A stretch of DNA of 64,000 bases from Pseudomonadota bacterium (GTDB taxonomy: Bacteria > Pseudomonadota > Alphaproteobacteria > Dongiales > Dongiaceae): positions 496,001-560,000 of the forward strand of contig JACPDN010000006.1 in the NCBI GenBank assembly GCA_016183985.1, given 5' to 3'. Shown piece after piece: positions 43,857 through 53,088 of the stretch; the first letter of the stretch is position 1; the number at the start of each line of letters is the position of its first letter. Under the pieces are notes generated by a model that worked only from the letters and a program-made list of their open reading frames with translations, made no database searches and had not been told where the DNA came from. The position numbers and the translations under genes are program-made.

Positions 43857-43886
43857 GCTGGGCTGGGCTGGGCTGGGCTTGGCTTG
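43857..43886. repeat. Pentanucleotide tandem repeat after tadD
   Basis: Four GCTGG units (43857-43876) plus two GCTTG units follow directly on the tadD stop codon and end just before the 3' end of tadC. It is a simple-sequence tract outside any coding region. Confidence 0.8.
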
Positions 43887-43896
43887 ATCTGCCCTG

Positions 43897-44862
43897 TTAC
43901 TTAAAGGTCGCCGTTACCTTGATGACGATGGGGACGATGATGACGATGAAGAGCACGGGCAGGAAAAACATGATCATCGGCACAGTAAGCTTGGCCGGTA
44001 GAGCGGCCGCCTTCTTCTCTGCCGCCATCATACGCTCCTCACGATTCTCCTGAGCGATCGTGCGCAGGCCAAGCGCGATTGGCGTGCCGTATTTCTCCGC
44101 CTGAACCAGCGTCGTCGAGAGTGATTTGAAGCTCCGCATACCGGTGCGCGTCGCCAGATTCTCGAAAGCAAGGCGCCGGTCGCCAAGAAAGGCGAGTTCG
44201 GCCGCCGTGATGCCGATCTCTTCGGCAAGCTCCGGCGCGTTCTCAGCCATCTCTTCCGTCACCTTCTGAAAAGCCGCTTCGATCGACATACCTGCCTCGA
44301 CGCAAATCACCATCAGATCGAGCGTGTCGGGAAAGGCTCGGCGCAAGGCAGCCTGCCGTTTCTGAATAGCGTTCTTCACCCACAGATTGGGGAAGACATA
44401 GCCGAATGCCGCGGCAACGAGAGCGACACCGACATGGAGCTCGGTCGGTTTGTCCGGAAGCGCAATAGACATATAGAAATAGCCGCCGATCAGCAGAATG
44501 ACTGGAGCGGCAATGCGTGCAAAAATAAAACGAACCGGCGTCGACGGATGCCGCCAGCCGGCCTGCAGCAGCTTCAGCCTGAGATCTTTGGCCCGAAGCA
44601 GCTCCTCCATCTTGAAGAGATTGATGACAGCGCGCATGGCGCCTTCGTGCCGCGCCGGCATCAATCGCTTGCGTTGCTGGAACTGTTCTTGCTGGCGAAT
44701 ACGCAGTTCCTCGCGCTTAGCCGCAACACTCTTCAAGCGATCGGAAAAACTACCTTGCGAAATGAAGGGAAGAGCCACTGCCAGAACCGAGGCAAAGGCC
44801 GCCACGAAGGAAATCATGATGATGAGAGACGGCAGATTGAGGCCGAGTTCGATACCCTGCAT
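43897..44862 (-). CDS. tadC: Tad pilus inner-membrane platform protein TadC
   Basis: This 321-residue type II secretion F-domain protein has hydrophobic segments at the N-terminus, in the middle and at the end. The GspF-like stretch RRAFPDTLDLMVICVEAGMSIEAAFQKV and TPIALGLRTIAQENREERM are diagnostic. The ATG at 44862 starts just before the first helix; the longer frame runs into tadB. It forms the membrane platform with TadB. Confidence 0.93.
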   Translation of the reverse strand: MQGIELGLNLPSLIIMISFVAAFASVLAVALPFISQGSFSDRLKSVAAKREELRIRQQEQFQQRKRLMPARHEGAMRAVINLFKMEELLRAKDLRLKLLQAGWRHPSTPVRFIFARIAAPVILLIGGYFYMSIALPDKPTELHVGVALVAAAFGYVFPNLWVKNAIQKRQAALRRAFPDTLDLMVICVEAGMSIEAAFQKVTEEMAENAPELAEEIGITAAELAFLGDRRLAFENLATRTGMRSFKSLSTTLVQAEKYGTPIALGLRTIAQENREERMMAAEKKAAALPAKLTVPMIMFFLPVLFIVIIVPIVIKVTATFK

Positions 44863-44870
44863 CTGCCACC

Positions 44871-45881
44871 TCAGATATCGAACTGGATCATCTGGCGCAT
44901 CACAAGGGCCCCGATCAGCATCATGACGATGCCGATGCCGATCCATAGATTGCCGACGTCCGTCGTAAACAGCAGGCTAATGATCTCTGGCTGCAAGACA
45001 GCCAACGCGCCACTCAGAATGAACGGCAAAGATCCAATAATGGCGGCCGACGCCTTGGCCTCACTCGACATGGCAGTGACCTTGTCCCGCATACGCTTGC
45101 GTTGTCGCAAGACGTCCGAAAGCTTGGCCAGTGTCTCGGCGAGATTGCCGCCCGTCGATTGCTGCGTGATCAGAACGATCGTGAAGAAGCGCACCTCCGC
45201 AGTCGGCAGACGGTCGGACATGCGCTGCAGAACTTCCGCCATCGTCATGCCCAATTTGACGCCTTCATTGACCAGCGTGAATTCCGGTCCCACTGGCGCC
45301 GGCAGTTCACGTGCCACAATATTGAGGCATTCGCCGACCGTGAGGCCCGATCGCACGCCGCGCACGATGACGTCGATAGCATCCGCGAAATAGGCGGTGA
45401 ATTTTTGGCGCCGGCGCTTGATCAGGAAGTTGAGAACCAGTTTAGGCATGCCAAAGAGGCCGATCGGCAGCGCCACGAGGCAAAAGAGCGGCTGGCCGGA
45501 GAAAAACCAGGTGATCGCCACGAAAAACAGGCCGCTCCCAGCGGCAAAGAGCATGAAGCGCCGCGGTGAAATCTGCAAGCCGGCATGGACCAGCGCCTGA
45601 CGCAATCGGGCACCGCGGCGACGTTGAGTGGCGTCCTCGGCCTCCTTCAACTTGGTCGCAACCTGCTTCTTGCGCCCAGCCATCTGCTGCTCCCGACCAC
45701 CCTTGGGGTCAGCGATGATTTGCGTGCCGGTACCCACTACGGCAGCGATGCGTTTTTTCACACGCGCACGGGGCGCGCCTACGATGGCCACCAGCGCCAC
45801 GACGACCAATGTCACGGCAACACCGGCCACCAGTGCCAACATGATGATCTGCGGCATCATGCCAGAAATCTGGCTAGACAC
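44871..45881 (-). CDS. tadB: Tad pilus inner-membrane platform protein TadB
   Basis: This 336-residue second platform protein with an F-domain has FADAIDVIVRGVRSGLTVGECLNIVARELP, FTIVLITQQSTGGNLAETLAKLSDVLRQR and hydrophobic segments at both ends. The start is a GTG at 45881 that overlaps the end of the ATPase gene by 8 bases, indicating coupling. Confidence 0.93.
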   Translation of the reverse strand: MSSQISGMMPQIIMLALVAGVAVTLVVVALVAIVGAPRARVKKRIAAVVGTGTQIIADPKGGREQQMAGRKKQVATKLKEAEDATQRRRGARLRQALVHAGLQISPRRFMLFAAGSGLFFVAITWFFSGQPLFCLVALPIGLFGMPKLVLNFLIKRRRQKFTAYFADAIDVIVRGVRSGLTVGECLNIVARELPAPVGPEFTLVNEGVKLGMTMAEVLQRMSDRLPTAEVRFFTIVLITQQSTGGNLAETLAKLSDVLRQRKRMRDKVTAMSSEAKASAAIIGSLPFILSGALAVLQPEIISLLFTTDVGNLWIGIGIVMMLIGALVMRQMIQFDI

Positions 45882-47304
45882 TGCTCTCCTCCATCACGTC
45901 GGCGAGTTCTCGCTCCTTGCCAAAATAGCGGACGCGGTCGTAGAAGCCTGGCCGCAAGCCAGTCGAGCGATGCCGGCCGACGATGCGGCCTTGCGCATCC
46001 TCGCCCTGGATCTCATAGACGAAGAGATCCTGCAACGTCACGACATCGCCTTCCATGCCCACGATCTCACTGACATGGGTGATCTTGCGCGAGCCGTCGC
46101 GCAGGCGCGAGGCCTGGACGATGACATTCACTGCACCCGCAATCTGCTCACGCACTGTCTTCGCCGGCAGCGTATAGCCACCCATGGCGATCATGTTTTC
46201 GATACGCGATATGCATTCGCGCGGATTGTTGGCATGGATGGTTCCCATCGAGCCGTCATGGCCGGTGTTCATCGCCTGCAACAGATCGAAGGCCTCCGGC
46301 CCGCGGACTTCGCCGACGATGATGCGCTCGGGCCGCATACGCAGGCAGTTGCGTACCAGATCGCGCATGGTGACCTGGCCGACACCTTCAAGGTTTGGAG
46401 GGCGCGTTTCCAGGCGCACCACGTGCGGCTGCTGCAGCTGCAGCTCAGCCGCATCCTCGCAGGTGATGACGCGCTCGTTCCGGTCGATGTAATTGGTGAG
46501 ACAGTTGAGCAGCGTCGTCTTGCCCGAACCCGTACCACCCGAAACGATGACATTGAGGCGGCAATGGCCGATGATCTCCAACAGGCGACCACCCGCCGGC
46601 GAGATCGAGCCGAATTTCACGAGCTTGTCGAGTGTCAGACGATCGCGCTTGAATTTTCGGATGGTAAGCGTGGGACCGTCGATCGACAGTGGCGGAGCGA
46701 TGACGTTGACGCGTGAGCCGTCTTGCAAGCGCGCGTCGCAGATCGGGCTCGATTCGTCGACGCGCCGGCCCACGGCCTGGACGATGCGCTGGCAAATGTT
46801 CATCAGCTGTTGATTGTCACGGAATTTGACGTCGGTGAGCTGAATGATGCCGTTCGTTTCGATATAGACCTTGTCGTAGCCGTTCACCATGATGTCGGCG
46901 ATGTCATCGCGCGCCAGCAATGGCTCAAGCGGACCAAGGCCCAAAATGTCGTTGCAGATATCGGTGATAAGCGTCTGCTGCTCCACGGCCGAGAGCATCA
47001 GATTGCGCATATTGATGATTTCGCCGACGATCTCGCTGATCGCCTCGCGAACGGCCTTGTGATCGAGCTTGGCGAACTCGCCGAGGTCGACTGTCGCCAT
47101 CAGGTCATTGAAGACACTGATCTTGACTTCACCCAAGCGGTTGTCCATTTCGACCGATCGGGTCGCAGGCGCCATATTGACGGCGCCAGCGGCGGGTGCG
47201 GCCGCCGGCACAGGCGTTGCTGCCGCCGGCTTCTCAGGCAGGTCGGCGCGTGGCGACGGCTTGTCGCTGGCGGCACCGATTGGTGTATTGCGCTTGCCGA
47301 ACAT
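45874..47304 (-). CDS. cpaF: Tad pilus secretion ATPase TadA/CpaF
   Basis: This 476-residue traffic ATPase powers Flp pilus extrusion and possibly retraction. An Ala/Pro-rich N-terminal linker is followed by the N-domain ([21 protein letters not shown]). The Walker A loop is GGTGSGKTT (256-264). An Asp/Glu box is near [13 protein letters not shown], Walker B is [15 protein letters not shown], and the His box contains [14 protein letters not shown]. All key motifs are intact. Confidence 0.96.
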   Translation of the reverse strand: MFGKRNTPIGAASDKPSPRADLPEKPAAATPVPAAAPAAGAVNMAPATRSVEMDNRLGEVKISVFNDLMATVDLGEFAKLDHKAVREAISEIVGEIINMRNLMLSAVEQQTLITDICNDILGLGPLEPLLARDDIADIMVNGYDKVYIETNGIIQLTDVKFRDNQQLMNICQRIVQAVGRRVDESSPICDARLQDGSRVNVIAPPLSIDGPTLTIRKFKRDRLTLDKLVKFGSISPAGGRLLEIIGHCRLNVIVSGGTGSGKTTLLNCLTNYIDRNERVITCEDAAELQLQQPHVVRLETRPPNLEGVGQVTMRDLVRNCLRMRPERIIVGEVRGPEAFDLLQAMNTGHDGSMGTIHANNPRECISRIENMIAMGGYTLPAKTVREQIAGAVNVIVQASRLRDGSRKITHVSEIVGMEGDVVTLQDLFVYEIQGEDAQGRIVGRHRSTGLRPGFYDRVRYFGKERELADVMEESSV

Positions 47305-47347
47305 GCTTTTTTCCCGGCTCGACTTCTACCAGCGCCTGCACGCCGGC

Positions 47348-48547
47348 CTATTTCGTTTTCGCCGGCCGTTTCAGCCAGCCCAACAGCTTCGGTGGCGCTT
47401 GTCGCGCAATGCTGCCTTTCTTGCCACCCATCTGCTGCGCGAACTGCCGCAACTGCTCATTCAGGCGATGCGACTTCGCCCCCTCGCCCAAGGTCTGGCC
47501 GTTATTGGCCAACTGCGCAAAGAGGGTCGGGTCGAAGCCGATGGTGAGGCTCGGCGCGATATCCAGGGTATCCCGGAAGTCCTTGGCCGACAATTGGTTC
47601 CTCTTGGCGATATCGGCCTTGTTGAGAACTAGACGGTTGATAGCCCCGCCACGGCGGCCCCGCAACCAGTCGAACAGCAGCTTCGCATCGCGCAAATTGG
47701 CGAGATCCGGATTGGCTGTCACCACAATTTCATCCGACAGCAGCAAGACCGAGCTGACCCAACCACTCCAGTGGCGCGGAAGGTCGACGACGACGTATTG
47801 CGCCATCGACCGACAGATCTCGATAAGTCGCTCGACCGCCTCGATCGAAGGCTCGCTGAGCTCCCTTGTCGAGCCACTGGTCGACAAGACGGAAAGATGC
47901 GACCCATGTTCCGTCATGAAACGCTCAACCAGGACGGGATCGATGCGGTCTGCTTCCGTCAGAGCTTCGAAGACCGGCTGTTTGGGGTCAAGATTGAGCG
48001 CCAGCGCCATAGTCCCGAAATTGAAGTCGAAATCGATGCCGATCACTTCCTCGCGGTTCAATGACGCCAGCGTCCAGGCCGTATTGACAGCCAGTGTCGA
48101 GCTGCCGACACCGCCGCGGCTGCCGATAAAGGAAATCACACGTCCTTTAGGAGCTGAACTGGCATCCTTGACACAGCTGACGATCGCCGCCGCGATATCG
48201 GCTGTGCTGGCCGGACCCACCAGATATTCGCTGACACCTTCATTGATCAGCCGGCGATAGGCTTGAACGTCGTTGACGGCGCCAATGACGATGACCTTTC
48301 GGCCCGGCTCCACCACATCAGCCAGCGCTTCGAGGCCCCGATGAATGTCATCCGAAGTGCCGTTTTCCTCAACGATGATGAACTGCGGACTCGGATTGTC
48401 GACGTAATGCTTGGCCGCGCGCGACATCCCCCCGAAATGGACCGTGAGCTTGGCCTTGGCGAACTCGCGTTCATTCGTCAGCGCTGCGAGCGCTGCCTCA
48501 GTCTCTTTGGATTGGGGAAATGCTTCGATGCTGAAGCGATGAATCAC
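47348..48547 (-). CDS. cpaE: Tad pilus localisation protein CpaE/TadZ
   Basis: This 399-residue MinD/ParA-like protein has an N-terminal receiver-like domain lacking a clear phospho-acceptor. A deviant Walker A follows, GSRGGVGSST (142-151), where the usual Lys near the end is Ser, as in other CpaE proteins. VVVDLPRHWSGW and TLFAQLANNGQ follow. It probably places the Tad machine at the cell pole or other sites. Confidence 0.92.
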   Translation of the reverse strand: MIHRFSIEAFPQSKETEAALAALTNEREFAKAKLTVHFGGMSRAAKHYVDNPSPQFIIVEENGTSDDIHRGLEALADVVEPGRKVIVIGAVNDVQAYRRLINEGVSEYLVGPASTADIAAAIVSCVKDASSAPKGRVISFIGSRGGVGSSTLAVNTAWTLASLNREEVIGIDFDFNFGTMALALNLDPKQPVFEALTEADRIDPVLVERFMTEHGSHLSVLSTSGSTRELSEPSIEAVERLIEICRSMAQYVVVDLPRHWSGWVSSVLLLSDEIVVTANPDLANLRDAKLLFDWLRGRRGGAINRLVLNKADIAKRNQLSAKDFRDTLDIAPSLTIGFDPTLFAQLANNGQTLGEGAKSHRLNEQLRQFAQQMGGKKGSIARQAPPKLLGWLKRPAKTK

Positions 48548-49228
48548 TTAACTGCCTCCAGTCGTGGCCGGCGGATCGATTGCCGGTGATTCCGTCGAAC
48601 CACCGATCTTCGTGCCGATAATATACTTGCCGACGACATTATCCGCACGCGCGGCCAACCGCCCGCTCGACACCGCCGCATCTTCAAGGTCTTGCGGATT
48701 GACGATCATAGCCGCGATATTGCGCTGCACGGCGCAGCCGAAATTGTAGGTATTCTCGTTGAGCGGCGTGAATTCGGGCCTGTCCTTCCAGGTACCGCAT
48801 TCGTCCGCCAAGGCCACATAGATAGGGAACTCCATTACCGCACGACCGTATTTGGCCGATTGTTCATCCGTAGCATAAGACAATTCGACGGCTGCAGCAG
48901 GCACACCGCGGCTTGCCAAAACTTGCATCACGTCGGCAGCAAAGGCCTGGGCCAAGGGGTCGGCAGTGCTGGCAGCACCTACACGAACGACGATGCCGCC
49001 CGCAGCTCTTTTGCCGAAATCGCCGGAAAATTCGGTGATGGCCGGCAGATCCACATTCTGTATGCGCCCGCCCGGGCCAGGGTCGAGAATCAACAGCGCC
49101 GTCCGCGTTTCAACCTTGACCGGATGCTGTTGGCCATATTCGTAGTCGATCATGTTGGCCTCGCAGCCAGCGAGGACCAGCGCTCCCAATGCAAAAAATG
49201 CAGCGGTGACGAGCAGGCGGCATTTCAT
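48548..49228 (-). CDS. cpaD: Tad pilus lipoprotein CpaD
   Basis: This 226-residue lipoprotein has lipobox LAGC (Cys22). The family features are ELSYATDEQSAKYGRAVMEF, CGTWKD and NFGCAVQRNIAAMIVNPQDL with its conserved Cys. It supports the outer-membrane secretin. The ATG at 49228 follows GGGAGAG; the longer open frame upstream overlaps the secretin gene. Confidence 0.92.
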   Translation of the reverse strand: MKCRLLVTAAFFALGALVLAGCEANMIDYEYGQQHPVKVETRTALLILDPGPGGRIQNVDLPAITEFSGDFGKRAAGGIVVRVGAASTADPLAQAFAADVMQVLASRGVPAAAVELSYATDEQSAKYGRAVMEFPIYVALADECGTWKDRPEFTPLNENTYNFGCAVQRNIAAMIVNPQDLEDAAVSSGRLAARADNVVGKYIIGTKIGGSTESPAIDPPATTGGS

Positions 49229-49241
49229 AGCTGCACTCTCC

Positions 49242-50717
49242 CTACCGAATGATGTAGCCAACAGGGCCCTGCAATTGGGGCACCTGTTGCTTGGCCGCGC
49301 CATGCCGGTTTGTGTAGATATTCTGCAGATGGCCGAGCAGATACATATCGAGATCGCTGGCCGGTGCGAAACCATCCGTTGGCAAAGACAGTACTTTAGG
49401 ATCTGTCGGCTGCACAATGAAGGCGCGCGCCACGATAACCAGTTCGGATTCTCTTTGCTGGAACGAAGTCGACCGGAACAGCGTTCCCAAGATAGGGATA
49501 TTCATCAGACCTGGGACACCGCGCAGAGCGTCCGTGATCTCGTTATTGAGCAAGCCCGCCAGCATAATGCTGCCGCCGCTCGGCAACTCGACCGTTGAAG
49601 TCGCGCGGCGAACGACAAAGCTCGGCAGCGTAATATCACCGATCGCCACGGCATCGGTAAAATTGGCAGCACTCACCTCGGTCGCGATCTTCAGGCTGAT
49701 GCGACCACGATCCAGCACAATGGGCAGAAAGGTCAGCGCAACGCCGAACGGCTTAAACGTAACTGTGATCGTATTGTTGTCCTGAGCCGTCGGAATCGGC
49801 ACTTCACCACCAGCCAGCATGGTCGCGTATTCGCCCGAGACCGCGACTAGATTCGGCTCCGCGAGGTTGTGCGCCAGACCGTGCTGCTCAAGGATACGCA
49901 CGGCAGTATCGATGGCTCCGGGACCATCAATAAATAGGGCACCGGCCGGGAGTGCGGTCCGCGCGCTCTGCGTGATGAGCGGTGCGATGCCGCCACCTAT
50001 CGCCATGCTGGCACCGCCGGTAACGCCAGCGATGACCAGATCCCCGACCGTCGTCGGACTGATGAGATTTTCCAGACCGAGTTCTTTCAAGGCCGATTTC
50101 TGAACTTCAGCAACGGATACCTTGATCATCACCTGTTGTTCGGCGCCCAGGCGCATCAGATTGATGACCTGGTTGTCCTGCCCGACAAAGCGGCGAACAA
50201 TGCTCTGCGCCTGCAGCGAGCTTGCGTCAGAACTGATGGTGCCATTGAGAAGAAGGGAGTCGCCCGCACCGGAAATCGTGATCGTCTCGTTCGGCATGGC
50301 ATTGCGAATTGCCGCCTGCGCTGCTTCCGCATCTGGATGGATTGAAATCTGCAAGCTGTCGATCATCTTGCCTGCAGCATCGAGCAGAAACAGATTGGTC
50401 GAACCAACGGTCTTACCGGCAATGAAAAGCCGTGTAGGAGAGCGGATAATGACGTCTGCAATATCGGGATTGCCGACGATGATGTCTCGTACCGGCTGAG
50501 CCAGTGTCAGCTCTCGCGTATTGTTGATGGAAAGCTCAATCCGCTTTTCGGCATTCGCCGCGTCGCCACTTGGCGCCTGCGTCATGGGCACCACACCTGG
50601 CTGCCCCGGCGTGTTCTGCGCTTGTGCCGCGATGCTCACCCCCATCGCGACACCGATCGCCACGACGCCGATAAGGCGTCGCGCCGTCGTGGACCGTAAC
50701 GAACATCCCTGTTTCAT
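49242..50717 (-). CDS. cpaC: Tad pilus outer-membrane secretin CpaC/RcpA
   Basis: This 491-residue secretin forms the outer-membrane pore. A signal peptide is followed by the pilus N-terminal domain (RELTLAQPVRDIIVGNPDIADVIIRSPTR), a BON-like section, and the secretin domain. That domain is seen in ALPAGALFIDGPGAIDTAVRILEQHGLAHNLAEPNLVAVSGEYATMLAGGEVPIP and in SGGSIMLAGLLNNEITDALRGVPGLMNIPILGTLF (written here as recognisable blocks). Its N-domain is echoed by the separate protein at 42272-42877. Confidence 0.95.
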   Translation of the reverse strand: MKQGCSLRSTTARRLIGVVAIGVAMGVSIAAQAQNTPGQPGVVPMTQAPSGDAANAEKRIELSINNTRELTLAQPVRDIIVGNPDIADVIIRSPTRLFIAGKTVGSTNLFLLDAAGKMIDSLQISIHPDAEAAQAAIRNAMPNETITISGAGDSLLLNGTISSDASSLQAQSIVRRFVGQDNQVINLMRLGAEQQVMIKVSVAEVQKSALKELGLENLISPTTVGDLVIAGVTGGASMAIGGGIAPLITQSARTALPAGALFIDGPGAIDTAVRILEQHGLAHNLAEPNLVAVSGEYATMLAGGEVPIPTAQDNNTITVTFKPFGVALTFLPIVLDRGRISLKIATEVSAANFTDAVAIGDITLPSFVVRRATSTVELPSGGSIMLAGLLNNEITDALRGVPGLMNIPILGTLFRSTSFQQRESELVIVARAFIVQPTDPKVLSLPTDGFAPASDLDMYLLGHLQNIYTNRHGAAKQQVPQLQGPVGYIIR

Positions 50718-50745
50718 TTTCGTCCGATCATTGCTGCTCCGGCGC

Positions 50746-51708
50746 TTACTGGCCGAGGCTTTCCACAGTTACGGCACCGCCGCGATTAATTGTGATGGTC
50801 TGCGTCGCCACCTTAGATCCCGAAGACGCGTCCCCTTGATGTTCCTCCGCCGAGGGCATCTGGAATAGCTCTTGATCGAGGCCGCCCCCCATCAGATCGT
50901 CGAGAACCTTGCTGGTATTGCGATCGGTGACGAAAAGCGGTGCCTTGGCATCGGCTTCCGTTGCCTCGTCATTGCGCGCCCAGCTCCGCAGGGCGAGCAC
51001 GATCTGCCCCATCTGCGAAGCGACCAGAACCTTCTGTGCCTGCTCGGACGTGACTTCCATGGTCACAGTCTGCGCATTGATTCCGGCGCCGGGGCCTTCA
51101 GGACGTGTCAGGTTTTGATTGATGGCGATCACCTTGATATCGCGCATAATCGCCTCGACAGCGGTCTGACTGAGGATATCTCGGCCAACATCCTCAGGTA
51201 CGCGCGCCATATCGCGGATGTTGCTAACCAGAAAGATGTCGACGTGATCGTTGGGCAGGATCAGCCCGGCGGCCCCGCTGCGTGGCGAAACGTCAATGGT
51301 GACGCTCCGCATGCCGGGCGCCAATACCGCCGATGTGACACCGGCATCGCCGCGCTTCACGATCGAGCTGACTGCAATGGGCTCGCCGGTCATGATGGAG
51401 CGGCGGGCCATCGTGTCGCGGAAACCAGCGAGCGGATCCTCGCCGCTAGCACCCTTCAGCGTGAAGCGTGGATCGATCGCGGCCTTGGGCCACTGCTCCC
51501 AGCGGAAGTCCGTGTCGACAAGAACTTCGCCCGGCTTGATATCGCGAGCGGCAACCAACACTTCCTCGACACCGGTCACGACTGCTTGCTCAGCCGTCTG
51601 AACCGGCTGTTGCTGCTGGACCGAAGCCAGAAAACGAGTCGCCAGGAAGGCCGTCAAGATCGCCGCCCCCAGCGCCACAACGATCAGAACAAGAACTATC
51701 GGCCGCAT
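50746..51708 (-). CDS. cpaB: Tad pilus assembly protein CpaB/RcpC
   Basis: This 320-residue periplasmic protein has an N-terminal signal anchor (MRPIVLVLIVVALGAAILTAFLA) and a SAF domain (VLVAARDIKPGEVLVDTDFRW, SIMTGEPIAVSSIVKRG). The RcpC-type region DVSPRSGAAGLILPNDHVDIFLV follows. It lies 28 bases before the secretin gene and probably opens the cpaB-to-tadC operon. Confidence 0.94.
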   Translation of the reverse strand: MRPIVLVLIVVALGAAILTAFLATRFLASVQQQQPVQTAEQAVVTGVEEVLVAARDIKPGEVLVDTDFRWEQWPKAAIDPRFTLKGASGEDPLAGFRDTMARRSIMTGEPIAVSSIVKRGDAGVTSAVLAPGMRSVTIDVSPRSGAAGLILPNDHVDIFLVSNIRDMARVPEDVGRDILSQTAVEAIMRDIKVIAINQNLTRPEGPGAGINAQTVTMEVTSEQAQKVLVASQMGQIVLALRSWARNDEATEADAKAPLFVTDRNTSKVLDDLMGGGLDQELFQMPSAEEHQGDASSGSKVATQTITINRGGAVTVESLGQ

Positions 51709-51957
51709 TTGGCCCCTCTTTCCCAGCCTGCAGCATGAACGCAGTGCCAGAACGATTCATGCAGACGATTCATTTCGCCCTACATGATCCCCGTAAACCA
51801 TTATTACCAATTTTTGGTTAAGATGCCAGCCGTTTTACCCGAATTTGACTCGCTGCTATCTCGGATTCAGCGCATTGAGTCAAAATGTTGCAGTGCTTTC
51901 TGAATATTTAACAGCAAGCCAGCGGGCGTTAGAAAAAAATGGTTAACAGCGGCGCTG

Positions 51958-52479
51958 TCACTCGTAGAGAGCGACGATTTGCTGCCCCAGATGCCCGCGC
52001 CGGAACCAAAAATCGAGTCCCGCCAGAGCGATAGCAACACCATAGGGGAGATGTCGCTTGCCATTCTCCATACCGTAATTGATCCGGAATCGTCCGAGCA
52101 TCAGCATGACAATGGCCAGAAGGCCGCCTGCAAAGCCGGTCAACATCAGAAAACGAACGAAATCGAGACTAGGCCCCGTCCAGACGGCGAGGGCGGATAG
52201 CCATTTGACGTCGCCGCCCCCCATCAAGTCGAACCGCAGAATGACCACGCCGATGGCAAGAAATATCAGACCGGCAACAAGGTGCAGGCCAAAATCCGGC
52301 CAGATCGGAACTGAGAGGATGAGCCAAGGCAAAGCAATCAAAGCGGTTGCTAGCGTCAGCCAGTTGGGTAGACGGAATCTGACGATATCCAGCACGGCTC
52401 CCGCGATCAGCAGGCCGAGCAGCAGGATCTCGCATGTTGCGACAAAGAGACTGGACAAAGGAATCAACCGACACGCCAA
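51958..52479 (-). CDS. cpaA: Prepilin peptidase CpaA/TadV (A24 family)
   Basis: This membrane aspartyl peptidase of about 173 residues processes Flp and TadE-type prepilins. The two catalytic aspartates are expected in AGAVLDIVRFRLPNWLT and in MGGGDVKWLSALAVW (GGGD motif). About five hydrophobic segments are visible. The start is uncertain: the frame begins with a TTG at 52479 and has further TTGs shortly after, but no ATG before the first helix. It lies between the pilin gene terminator and the cpaB operon. Confidence 0.88.
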   Translation of the reverse strand: MACRLIPLSSLFVATCEILLLGLLIAGAVLDIVRFRLPNWLTLATALIALPWLILSVPIWPDFGLHLVAGLIFLAIGVVILRFDLMGGGDVKWLSALAVWTGPSLDFVRFLMLTGFAGGLLAIVMLMLGRFRINYGMENGKRHLPYGVAIALAGLDFWFRRGHLGQQIVALYE

Positions 52480-52526
52480 AGAATCACGACACGCTGAAAG
52501 TCGCTATGATAGGGCCAATCTGCTCT

Positions 52527-52570
52527 GCGCAAAAACGCAAACGCGCCGGCTCCTTCAGGAGCCGGCGCGT
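52527..52570 (-). terminator. Rho-independent terminator after the Flp pilin gene
   Basis: A perfect 13-bp stem (52541-52553 with 52558-52570, 4-base loop) is followed on the minus strand by TTTGCGTTTTTG. It lies 31 bases past the pilin stop. It likely separates the highly expressed pilin mRNA from cpaA. Confidence 0.88.
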
Positions 52571-52600
52571 CCGATGTTTCGTCCTCAGTCGCGACGCGAC

Positions 52601-52786
52601 TTAGTTGGTCGCTGTCGAAGCGGCGCCCGACATCTTCGTGCCGATCACCATGAACATCTTGTTGAGACCGTTACCAGCGAGCTGCGCACCAACGAAAATG
52701 GCGAGTGCGACGAAGGCGGCGATCAGACCATATTCAATGGCGGTCGCGCCCGATTCAGACTTAAAAAGCTTACGAAGCTTGTTCAT
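52601..52786 (-). CDS. Flp/Fap-type major pilin
   Basis: This 61-residue pilin has a short basic leader (MNKLRKLFKSESG), cleavage after Gly13, and a mature start ATAIEYGLIAAFVALAIFVG with the Flp signature Glu5-Tyr6. The ATG at 52786 follows a good GGAGAT ribosome site. It is the likely structural subunit of the Tad pilus encoded downstream and has its own terminator, consistent with strong separate expression. Confidence 0.94.
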   Translation of the reverse strand: MNKLRKLFKSESGATAIEYGLIAAFVALAIFVGAQLAGNGLNKMFMVIGTKMSGAASTATN

Positions 52787-53088
52787 GAGTTCATCTCCAA
52801 CACTTTGAGTACGTTGCAACCTGGGTCGCGACTTTACCGTCGCTATTTATGATTTTCCTTTTTGGTGCCTCGCGGCAATTTACAGACACGCGGACACTGG
52901 CAATCATCTTCCAACGCGACTCATCACTTCGCAAGTCATTCGAAGAGCGCAGCTTTACATAATGGTGTGAACAGTAGGTCCGTTCCCCGCGTTTTCTGCA
53001 GATTTATTGGCAAGGGGGACGCGCGGCAATACTTTGTTAACGATTAACGGCCGGAATTGGCAGCACCTTTTTGGATCGCGTCGCACGT
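52787..53088. other. Intergenic stretch upstream of the pilin gene
   Basis: These 302 bases separate the divergent pilin gene and the glycosyltransferase-like gene. No coding frame or RNA gene is seen. The segment next to the pilin ATG is AT-rich and presumably holds its promoter. Confidence 0.5.
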
